Positions 36,491-43,816 of a DNA stretch of 64,000 nt are shown in pieces (the stretch's first letter is position 1; every line of letters starts with the position of its first letter). The DNA comes from UBA2705 sp963977125 (GTDB lineage: Bacteria; Pseudomonadota; Alphaproteobacteria; Micavibrionales; Micavibrionaceae), in contig CAXBNJ010000003.1 in assembly GCA_963977125.1 (NCBI GenBank), forward strand, positions 248,001-312,000, read 5' to 3'. Under the pieces are notes generated by a model. That model saw only the letters and a program-made list of their open reading frames with translations, was not told where the DNA came from and ran no database searches. The translations under genes and the position numbers were made by a program.

Positions 36491-38626
36491 GTGAGCAGTC
36501 AAAACACGCAAGAACGTAAGTCACTATTATTCCGTTCTTATATTTGGAAAAGTAAAATCACATGGCGCGTAGCTTTGGCGACCTTCCTTACCTTGCTCGT
36601 GATGCAAGGTATATTCCTCGGCACCTATTTTTTGAAAACAGAACAGCATCAAGTAAGCCAAATCAGAACATTATTAGCTCATGAAGTTATTACAAGTGGC
36701 GCGATGGATCTTATGATCAAAGGGGAGGCGAATCCTTTTGCTGGGGCACGTAGTGACGGTTTGAAACGTTTAGGCAGTACACTTGGTTTTAAAGCCTATA
36801 ATATGACTTTTGATTTATTGTTGGAATCGGGCGATGTGAATGGCCTTGATCTTGATCGCTTTGAATCGGAAAAAGGCAGAAATCTGGTTTTGAAAGGGGA
36901 TAACTATATTGATATCCTTATCAGCCCAGAAGATATTAACGATATGCCATATTATCTTGCATTCCGCTTTGATAATCAAAGCTGGATCAAAGAAAAGCTC
37001 GGCTCTACTTATAAAAATGCCGCATTGCTTGTCGGTTTAGCGTTGATTTCTACGCTTATCATTCTTTTATTGGTCGGTAGCTGGCTGTTAGTGCCTATTT
37101 TATTCCTGAGTGAGAATTTACGTAAGGCTGCCCTTAATCCTGAGCGCCCAGAGATTGAAGACTACCCTTATGAATCGCGTGACGAGGTTGGCGCTGCCGT
37201 GATGACGGTACAAAGCTTGATCCGTCAAAACGCTGATAATATTCGCCGTATTAAATCTGCCGCGCAGGATCAAATTCACAAACTTGCTTATTATGATACA
37301 TTAACAGGCCTACCAAATCGTATTTTGTTTTTGCAAAAATTGGCTGAATTGGGCCGTGATGCGATCAATGAAGAAGGGCACATTAAGCGCTGGGCCGTTA
37401 TTACGGTCGATCTTGATCACTTTAAAGATGTTAATGACACGATGGGTCATAATATTGGAGATGCCATTTTACGTGGCGTTGGTAAGCGCTTATCTGCGGC
37501 ACTGCCTGATAATGCCGTGGTTGCTCGTACAGGTGAAGATGAATATGCGATTACTGTTCCGATGATTACCAGTATCACCAATGCGAAAGAAATTGGCGAA
37601 CGTATCCAAAATGTTATTCGCGATGAACCTTTTAAAGTGTTTAACGAAAACTTCCAAATTCGTAGCTCAATTGGCGTGGCCACTTATCCTGATGATGCGT
37701 CTGATCCTGAGCAAGTCCTTAAAAATGCTGATATTGCCTTGAACCGTGCCAAAGAAGACGGCCGTGATACTATTCGTGAATATGTTGAAGGTTTTGATCG
37801 CGCGGTACAAATGCGTTTTCAAATGCTGCGTGATTTGCGTGATGCGCTTGAAGAAGAACAGCTTGCTTTGCACTTCCAACCGCAGCTTGAACTTGCGAGC
37901 GGTGATATTATTGGCGCGGAAGCGTTGCTGCGTTGGTGGCGTCCTGATGATAGTGAAAATGGTGGCACATATATTTCACCAGGATTATTTATCCCTATTG
38001 CTGAGCAATCAGGCTTGATTGTTCCTATTGGCGAATTCGTCCTACGTAACGCATGTCGTACAGCCAAAACATGGCATGATGCAGGGCATTTGATCCGCGT
38101 TGCGGTTAACGTTTCTGGCGCACAATTCCACCAAAGTGATGTTGTGCAGCTGACTAAAGATGTTATAGCTGAGACGGGCATTGATCCGAAGCTTCTTGAG
38201 TTGGAAGTTACAGAGAGTGTCTTTATGGATGATATTGAATCCACGATTGAGATCTTGATGAAGTTAAGCGCTTTGGGCGTTGAATTGGCTATTGATGATT
38301 TTGGTACGGGGTATTCTTCACTGTCCTATTTGCGCCAATTCCCAATTGATCGCTTGAAAATTGACCAATCATTTATTCGTAACGCGCTTGAAGACGAAGA
38401 TGATGCGGCTATTGCGAAGACGATTATTAACCTCGGTCACTCATTAAACCTCAAAGTCATCGCTGAGGGCGTGGAAGAACTTGAACATGAAGAGTTCTTA
38501 ATTCGCGAGGGCTGTGATGAAGTGCAGGGCTACCGTTATAGCCGCCCTGTTCCGCCAGATCAGGTTATGGAGTTCTTTGCTCAATATACAGGCGACCTTG
38601 ATTACTTCAAAAAGCCTGCTAAATAG
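36491..38626 (+). CDS. Membrane GGDEF/EAL protein, probable c-di-GMP phosphodiesterase
   Basis: 711 residues with a GTG start 10 nt after AAGGAG. Membrane segments at about 26-48 and 176-203 flank a periplasmic sensor of about 125 residues; a HAMP-like linker follows (200-250). The GGDEF domain (about 265-425) keeps LAYYDTLTGLPNR and DLDHFKDVND, but its signature reads GEDEY (348-352) and the upstream RxxD inhibitory site is not seen. The EAL domain (about 440-690) is intact: EALLRW (477-482), VNVSGAQF, ELEVTES, DDFGTGYSS (602-610), LKIDQSFI and EGVEELEH. It most likely degrades c-di-GMP, with the degenerate GGDEF domain possibly serving as a GTP-binding regulatory part. Confidence 0.93.
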   Translation: MSSQNTQERKSLLFRSYIWKSKITWRVALATFLTLLVMQGIFLGTYFLKTEQHQVSQIRTLLAHEVITSGAMDLMIKGEANPFAGARSDGLKRLGSTLGFKAYNMTFDLLLESGDVNGLDLDRFESEKGRNLVLKGDNYIDILISPEDINDMPYYLAFRFDNQSWIKEKLGSTYKNAALLVGLALISTLIILLLVGSWLLVPILFLSENLRKAALNPERPEIEDYPYESRDEVGAAVMTVQSLIRQNADNIRRIKSAAQDQIHKLAYYDTLTGLPNRILFLQKLAELGRDAINEEGHIKRWAVITVDLDHFKDVNDTMGHNIGDAILRGVGKRLSAALPDNAVVARTGEDEYAITVPMITSITNAKEIGERIQNVIRDEPFKVFNENFQIRSSIGVATYPDDASDPEQVLKNADIALNRAKEDGRDTIREYVEGFDRAVQMRFQMLRDLRDALEEEQLALHFQPQLELASGDIIGAEALLRWWRPDDSENGGTYISPGLFIPIAEQSGLIVPIGEFVLRNACRTAKTWHDAGHLIRVAVNVSGAQFHQSDVVQLTKDVIAETGIDPKLLELEVTESVFMDDIESTIEILMKLSALGVELAIDDFGTGYSSLSYLRQFPIDRLKIDQSFIRNALEDEDDAAIAKTIINLGHSLNLKVIAEGVEELEHEEFLIREGCDEVQGYRYSRPVPPDQVMEFFAQYTGDLDYFKKPAK

Positions 38627-38633
38627 AGAGCCC

Positions 38634-39230
38634 TCAGCGCGCCAAGCGGCGACGCTGTGTGATTAAAAACACGGGCAGAGCAATATTCATCATCATAATA
38701 ACAAGCGGGTATATGGCCGTGGTCACGGAATAGTGATCAATGGCCATAGCGGCCATGGCGAAGCTTAATGCGGCAATAAAATAGGCCAGCGCATTTTCCT
38801 CATGCGGTTTGTATATCGATTTGCGTATCGTTGGTAAGAATCCCAAAATATCGATAGTGAGAACGATTAATATGGCATAAAGCGCTGTGTTGGTGATGAG
38901 CCATATGGGGATGGCCAATAACGCGCAAGCTAAATATATAAGATCTATGCGTGCGATATCCTTTTCACCGCGTTGCACAGCCAGCAGGCAGATAAATATG
39001 CAGATTAAGGCTGAGAATCCCGTATGGTAAGCACCAAAGCTCGCGCCGGCGCTAATCTGTGCCGCGAACGCAATAACCATTGTGATGCTCCATATCGCCC
39101 ATGTGCATATATGCGGCTTCGTCACGCCGGCTAATATACTTCTAAAATAAGGAATAAAGCCCGCGACGCTTAATATAATAGACGCGCCAGCGAAAAGACT
39201 TTTATGCTCAAATGCGGTAGAAAATATCAT
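38634..39230 (-). CDS. Multi-spanning membrane protein, PQ-loop-like, unknown function
   Basis: 198 residues with about seven hydrophobic segments. Two similar elements are visible: GFIPYFRSILAGVTKPHICT near residues 24-43 and GFLPTIRKSIYKPHEENALA near 129-148. Both have a G-F-x-P-x-x-R start and a K-P-H, as in the internal repeat of PQ-loop/SemiSWEET-type transporters. The similarity is by eye only. The gene is convergent with the GGDEF/EAL gene across 7 bp and lies downstream of the rplA terminator, so it needs its own promoter. Substrate unknown. Confidence 0.65.
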   Translation of the reverse strand: MIFSTAFEHKSLFAGASIILSVAGFIPYFRSILAGVTKPHICTWAIWSITMVIAFAAQISAGASFGAYHTGFSALICIFICLLAVQRGEKDIARIDLIYLACALLAIPIWLITNTALYAILIVLTIDILGFLPTIRKSIYKPHEENALAYFIAALSFAMAAMAIDHYSVTTAIYPLVIMMMNIALPVFLITQRRRLAR

Positions 39231-39271
39231 AGGGTGCCTATTCTAAGCTTGCGTGATTATGATTTTGGCAG

Positions 39272-39302
39272 AAAAAAAGCGCCCTAAAAATAGGGCGCTT
39301 TT
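39272..39302 (-). terminator. Intrinsic terminator after rplKA
   Basis: AAAAGCGCCCTA at 39275-39286 pairs with TAGGGCGCTTTT at 39291-39302 across a 4-nt loop. On the minus strand it is followed by a T-run. It lies directly downstream of rplA, so rplJ is not in this operon. Confidence 0.9.
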
Positions 39303-39324
39303 AAAATATATTTCGTTAATGCAA

Positions 39325-40029
39325 TTAAGCCGCTTTAACAATTGACGCTAGGTCAACTTTAATGCCTGGGCTCATAGATGTTGAAAGTGTAACTTTCTCA
39401 ATATATGTACCTTTAGCGCCTGCTGGGCGTGCTCTTTGTATCGCGTTCACATATGAACGGATGTTTTCAAGCAGCTTAGCTTCGCTGAAGCTTAATTTAC
39501 CAAGGCCGTTTTGAACGACGCCAGCTTTTTCAGCGCGGTATTCAACGGCGCCACCTTTAGCAGAAGCAACAGCTTTAGCAACGTCCATAGTCACTGTGCC
39601 AAGCTTAGGGTTCGGCATAAGACCACGTGGACCCAAAACCTTACCAAGACGACCAACTAAAGGCATCATGTCCGGTGTTGCGATACAACGATCAAAGTCC
39701 ATTGCGCCTTTTTGGATGATCTCCATAAGGTCTTCCGCACCAACGATATCAGCGCCAGCAGCTTTCGCTTCGGCCGCTTTTTCGTCACGTGCGAATACAG
39801 CAACACGTATAGTCTTACCAGTACCGTGTGGTAATTCTGTTACGCCACGAAGTACTTGGTCCGCGTGACGCGGGTCAAGACATGTGTTTAATGCGATATC
39901 AATAGTTTGATCAAACTTACGTGCTTTTTCAAAGCCTTTAAGTATTTTTAAAGCCGCTTCAAGATCGTATAATTTTTCACGATCAATTAACGCCAATTCT
40001 GCTGAAATGATTTTTGCTTTTTTAGCCAT
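39325..40029 (-). CDS. rplA: 50S ribosomal protein L1
   Basis: 234 residues, the full family length. L1 of the large-subunit stalk binds 23S rRNA and moves deacylated tRNA out of the E site; in E. coli it also represses its own L11 operon by binding the mRNA leader. Seen: the conserved LPHGTGKTIRVAVFA, LGPRGLMPNPKLGTVT, GAVEYRAEKAGVVQNGLGKL, and a C-terminal AKGTYIEKVTLSTSMSPGIK. It follows rplK after 2 nt, with AGGTT as its ribosome-binding site, so the two are one transcription unit. Confidence 0.98.
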   Translation of the reverse strand: MAKKAKIISAELALIDREKLYDLEAALKILKGFEKARKFDQTIDIALNTCLDPRHADQVLRGVTELPHGTGKTIRVAVFARDEKAAEAKAAGADIVGAEDLMEIIQKGAMDFDRCIATPDMMPLVGRLGKVLGPRGLMPNPKLGTVTMDVAKAVASAKGGAVEYRAEKAGVVQNGLGKLSFSEAKLLENIRSYVNAIQRARPAGAKGTYIEKVTLSTSMSPGIKVDLASIVKAA

Positions 40030-40031
40030 AA

Positions 40032-40469
40032 TTAACCTGCCACAACTTCTACGCCCATTGAGCGTGCTGAACCTTCGATGATAAGCATAGCTGCTTCAAT
40101 GTCATTTGCATTGAGGTCAACCATTTTCGTTTCCGCAATCACTTTAACTTGTGATTGTTTAATCGTGCCAATAACTTCATTAGATGGCGTCGAAGATCCT
40201 TTTGGAATCTTTGCCGCTTTTTTAATAAAGAAGCTCGCAGGCGGCGTTTTTGTAACATATGAGAATGAACGATCTTCATAAACAGTAATCACAACAGGAA
40301 TTGGTGTGCCTTTTTCAAAGCTATCTGTGCTCGCGTTAAACGCTTTACAGAATTCCATGATGTTAACGCCGTGTTGGCCTAAGGCCGGACCTACTGGTGG
40401 AGAGGGGTTAGCCGCACCAGCTTGGATGGTCAGGTTAATAAAACCTGATACTTTTTTCTTCTTTGCCAT
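40032..40469 (-). CDS. rplK: 50S ribosomal protein L11
   Basis: 145 residues, the family length. L11 forms the GTPase-associated centre with 23S rRNA and is needed for RelA activation in E. coli. Seen: INLTIQAGAANPSPPVGPAL, GQHGVNIMEFCKAFNAST, PVVITVYEDRSFSYVTKTPP and the C-terminal EGSARSMGVEVV. GGAG stands 7 nt before the ATG. The usual upstream neighbours nusG and secE are missing: the next gene upstream is leuA, 188 bp away. That gap should contain the rplKA promoter and possibly an L1-binding leader. Confidence 0.98.
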   Translation of the reverse strand: MAKKKKVSGFINLTIQAGAANPSPPVGPALGQHGVNIMEFCKAFNASTDSFEKGTPIPVVITVYEDRSFSYVTKTPPASFFIKKAAKIPKGSSTPSNEVIGTIKQSQVKVIAETKMVDLNANDIEAAMLIIEGSARSMGVEVVAG

Positions 40470-40634
40470 TTTGTTTCTCCGTTATAGCAATAAGATTGAA
40501 CGAAGGGCCGTGGTACGAATAAATGCGTAAATCTTCCACAACCATTAATGTTTTTTCGCCTAAAGTTAAACGAAAAGACGCCGCACTATAGGGCGCGACG
40601 TCAGATAAATCAAGTCATTTCTGCAGCTATGCTT

Positions 40635-40652
40635 CGCCTTTAAATTAAGGCG
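40635..40652. repeat. Small inverted repeat just after leuA
   Basis: CGCCTT at 40635-40640 and AAGGCG at 40647-40652 form a 6-bp stem with a 6-nt loop immediately downstream of the leuA stop. There is no T-run, so it is at best a weak terminator or an mRNA 3'-end hairpin. Confidence 0.35.
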
Positions 40653-40657
40653 CCGAA

Positions 40658-42277
40658 TTAAGGGCCAACTTCACGCTTTAAGGCGCGGTCTTCGGCGCTG
40701 ATACTCGCCATTGCATTTAAGGCGCTCATCTTGTTCAAAGCGTGTATATAAGCCTTGGCGGAGGCAATCATTGTGTCAACATGCGCGCCTTTACCGTTAA
40801 CGATATGGCCATTTTGTTCCAAGCGCACAGTGACTTCAGCTTGTGCGTCAATGCCGCCTGTGACGGCATGTACATTATAAAGTAGCAATAATGTATCGTC
40901 ATGCGGGTAAATCTCGCGAATGGCTTTGAACATCGCATCAACAGGGCCGTTACCACTGGCTTGCGCTGTTTTTTCTTCGTCATTAATACGTAAGGTTATT
41001 TTTGCGGTTTGCGGGCCGTCTGTGCCTGCATGAACGAGCAAATCAACAAAATCAATATTATGGGCGCTATCAAGGCGGGTTTTATCATCCATTAAGGCGA
41101 TTATATCATCGTCAAAAATCTCTTTTTTCTGATCGGCTAAATCTTTGAAACGTGCGAAGGCATCATTTAACGCATCATCGCTCAGCATATAGCCTAAATC
41201 ATCTAATTTAGCGCGGAAGGCATGGCGGCCGGAATGTTTACCAAGGACGAGGTTAGATTCAATCAAACCAACACTTTCCGGTGTCATAATCTCATAAGTG
41301 CCACGATGCTTAAGCATGCCGTCTTGATGTATGCCACTTTCATGGGCAAAAGCATTCGCCCCCACAATCGCTTTATTGGGCTGAACATTAAAGCCTGTGA
41401 TTTTAGACAGCGTTTTTGACGCCTTAATGATCATCTCGGTTTTAATGTTATTACGATAAGGATATTGATTTTGGCGCGTACGCATCGCCATGACAATTTC
41501 TTCCATCGCGGCATTGCCTGCGCGCTCACCAATGCCGTTAATCGTGCATTCTATTTGACGTGCGCCTGCGTTAACGCCGGCAAGGGAGTTGGCGACGGCC
41601 AGGCCAAGGTCATTATGGCAGTGTACAGATAATATGGCCTCGTCAATATTCGGAACGCGGTTAACCAGCATGGCGATTAAAGCGCTATAATCATCCGGTG
41701 TGGCGTAGCCCACGGTATCAGGTACGTTGATTGTGCGTGCGCCAGCTTTAATGGCTGTTTCGACAGCGCGGCATAGGAAATCATCCTCGGTGCGGCTACC
41801 GTCTTCGGCAGACCATTCAACATCATCGGTAAAGCCCCGCGCGAAACTAACGCTATCACGAATGGCTTCAATAACGGTGTCTTCATCCATTTGTAGCTTG
41901 TGCTTCATATGAAGGGGGGATGTTGAGATGAATGTATGGATGCGGCGGCTCTGCGCAGGCTTGATGGCCTCGGCGCAGGCTTCGATGTCTTTGTGTACGG
42001 CGCGCGCTAGGCCACAGACGGTCGCATTTTTAACCGTTTTTGCGATGTCGTTGACACATTCAAAGTCCCCTTTGGAGGCTACAGGGAAACCAGCCTCAAT
42101 AATATCAACGCCCATTTCATCAAGTACGGTGGCTATTTGTAATTTTTCTTCACGGTTCATTGAGCAGCCGGGGGATTGTTCGCCGTCTCTTAATGTTGTG
42201 TCGAAAATATAGACGCGCTCAGCTTTGTCCGTTTTGTTGGGGGCATTGGGCGGGCTTGCAGTATCTGAATGGCTCAT
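40658..42277 (-). CDS. leuA: 2-isopropylmalate synthase
   Basis: 539 residues. It condenses acetyl-CoA with 2-ketoisovalerate, the first committed step of leucine synthesis. Seen: FDTTLRDGEQSPGCSMNREE (25-44) with the catalytic Arg and metal-binding Asp, the metal-binding HCHNDLGLAVANS, AGNAAMEEIVMAM, HESGIHQDGMLKH, and a C-terminal LeuA allosteric domain (about 405-539) that gives feedback inhibition by leucine. AGGAG lies 9 nt before the ATG. No leader peptide rich in leucine codons is seen in the 97-bp gap upstream. It is in the same direction as the HAD hydrolase and the 68-residue gene. Confidence 0.95.
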   Translation of the reverse strand: MSHSDTASPPNAPNKTDKAERVYIFDTTLRDGEQSPGCSMNREEKLQIATVLDEMGVDIIEAGFPVASKGDFECVNDIAKTVKNATVCGLARAVHKDIEACAEAIKPAQSRRIHTFISTSPLHMKHKLQMDEDTVIEAIRDSVSFARGFTDDVEWSAEDGSRTEDDFLCRAVETAIKAGARTINVPDTVGYATPDDYSALIAMLVNRVPNIDEAILSVHCHNDLGLAVANSLAGVNAGARQIECTINGIGERAGNAAMEEIVMAMRTRQNQYPYRNNIKTEMIIKASKTLSKITGFNVQPNKAIVGANAFAHESGIHQDGMLKHRGTYEIMTPESVGLIESNLVLGKHSGRHAFRAKLDDLGYMLSDDALNDAFARFKDLADQKKEIFDDDIIALMDDKTRLDSAHNIDFVDLLVHAGTDGPQTAKITLRINDEEKTAQASGNGPVDAMFKAIREIYPHDDTLLLLYNVHAVTGGIDAQAEVTVRLEQNGHIVNGKGAHVDTMIASAKAYIHALNKMSALNAMASISAEDRALKREVGP

Positions 42278-42374
42278 CGATTAAGCTCCTAAAAAAATAT
42301 TCTTTTATGGGCATAGTTTATGGCTTTATGGTGTTCTGGGCAAGCGTCTTATTTTACGAGATAGCAGGGGGCGT

Positions 42375-42581
42375 TTAACCTTGTACGTCTATGGCGTTAC
42401 CCTTGGAGGAGGCTTTGGGTTCTGCGCCTTGTTCGTAATGATCTTCTATGGCATGGCGGCGTGCGGCCATGATTTGACCGAGCGTTAGGATGCGCGTATT
42501 AAGGTCTTTGCTTTCGCAGGCGTCGCAATAGGCTTTGGTAAGCTGAATAGGGACGCCAATTAATGGTTTTTTATCGGTCAT
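42375..42581 (-). CDS. Small protein, unknown function
   Basis: 68 residues, not recognised. It contains YCDACESKD (a Cys-x-x-Cys pair near residues 19-22) and a charged helical middle. Its ATG overlaps the stop of the upstream HAD gene by 4 nt (ATGA arrangement), which strongly suggests it is translated with it. It lies 97 bp upstream of leuA. The paired cysteines could bind a metal, but the protein is too short and unlike known families to say more. Confidence 0.6.
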   Translation of the reverse strand: MTDKKPLIGVPIQLTKAYCDACESKDLNTRILTLGQIMAARRHAIEDHYEQGAEPKASSKGNAIDVQG

Positions 42582-43393
42582 ACTTTATATGCTTCGTTTT
42601 TTAAGGTTGGTGTATTGCCCTTTGTTTTATCGAGTTTGGCCTGTAAGTCCAGATTGCTCAAATGAATGGCTTCAATCGCTTCGTTAGCGTTCTTGCAGGT
42701 AAGTTTAACAAAGTCACCTTTTTCTTCCTGCGCGTATTTGCCGTCTTTATCAATCAAGGTGGTCATCATGCCCAGTTCATTGGCCCAATATAGATTTTCC
42801 AACTGGTCGTCTTGGATGGCGACGGTTTTGCCCCAATCCTTTATGTTTTCTGTTCTGGGAATGCCCATGCGCACAAGCATACTGGTGTAAAACTCAAGCC
42901 CTTCATTCTTGCCCTTCATATCAGGAGAATCTTCTTTTGTATGGATTTTGCTATCATTGAAAAAGCGTGATATCTCAGAATTTTCTTGTGTTGAAAAATG
43001 TGTCCAATCCAAATTGCCATGAGTCGCAATATAGGTGTTGATCCCTGCAATGCGCAGCGATGCAAGCCCGGCTATTGGCGAGGCGGATTCATCAAAAAAG
43101 TCCTTTAGTGCAAAGTGTTGTAATTTTTGATAGTGATTAGCGCGTAGCGCGGCGACATCTAAATTAAACGGCTCTTGGGTAAAAATGCCAAATGAGCTTT
43201 TATGCTTAATTCTTGATTCTTTAATAAGGCTGTGAAGTGCCTCTTCACTTTGACCGGGCAGCATGTCTTGTAGCGCCTGTATACCAGCATCCAAATGGCG
43301 TTGCTTTACATCTGGTGGCTCAGGGTAGAGCGTGCCATCATTGTCAAAAAACACATGTTGGATAAGGCTGTTATGTTGATATGGTGCGCTCAT
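42578..43393 (-). CDS. HAD-superfamily hydrolase
   Basis: 271 residues. HAD motif I is FFDNDGTLYP (15-24) with the nucleophile and acid Asp pair, motif II is the Thr in YIATHGN, and motif IV is AIQDDQLENLYWANELGM. The cap is helical, inserted after motif I, as in pyrimidine 5'-nucleotidase or phosphoglycolate phosphatase-like members. Substrate cannot be assigned. AAGGA precedes the ATG. Its 3' end overlaps the 68-residue gene. The end of the protein after about residue 240 is polar and may be disordered. Confidence 0.82.
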   Translation of the reverse strand: MSAPYQHNSLIQHVFFDNDGTLYPEPPDVKQRHLDAGIQALQDMLPGQSEEALHSLIKESRIKHKSSFGIFTQEPFNLDVAALRANHYQKLQHFALKDFFDESASPIAGLASLRIAGINTYIATHGNLDWTHFSTQENSEISRFFNDSKIHTKEDSPDMKGKNEGLEFYTSMLVRMGIPRTENIKDWGKTVAIQDDQLENLYWANELGMMTTLIDKDGKYAQEEKGDFVKLTCKNANEAIEAIHLSNLDLQAKLDKTKGNTPTLKNEAYKV

Positions 43394-43497
43394 TATTAAA
43401 TCCTTTTATTTATAAGGAAATTATAAGGCTTAAATACTAACATAACATTAAATGCTTATATTTAAATATGGGCGGGCGGCAGTGCAGTGTTGTAGCT

Positions 43498-43530
<33 letters not shown>

Positions 43531-43535
43531 TGCGC

Positions 43536-43727
43536 TTATTTTTTCTTCTCGTGTTCTTCGATTTCACGCGCTTCTTCAACAAGCATAACAGGTATGCCGT
43601 CCCTGATTGGAAAAGCAAGGCCTGCGCGATCGGAAATAAGCTCATTAGCTTCGCTGTTGTAACGCAATTGTGATTTTGTGACGGGGCATACGAGGATTTC
43701 TAAAAATTTCTTATCTATTTGAGCCAT
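43536..43727 (-). CDS. Trm112/YcaR family protein
   Basis: 63 residues. The family pattern is present: FLEILVCPVTKSQLRY (8-23) followed by ELISDRAGLAFPIRDGIPVM and LVEEAREI. In eukaryotes Trm112 activates methyltransferases; bacterial members such as YcaR are small and of unclear role. Only one cysteine of the usual zinc-binding set is kept (Cys15), as in many bacterial members. The gene ends in a run of lysines, followed at once by the 31-nt A-tract on the coding strand. Confidence 0.88.
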   Translation of the reverse strand: MAQIDKKFLEILVCPVTKSQLRYNSEANELISDRAGLAFPIRDGIPVMLVEEAREIEEHEKKK

Positions 43728-43816
43728 TATAAATGAATCCTATGTTTATGATGTTTATGATGTTTATGAAGGTTTTTATCGGGCTATTTATAGCCTGAAT
43801 ATGCGCTTATGACAGC

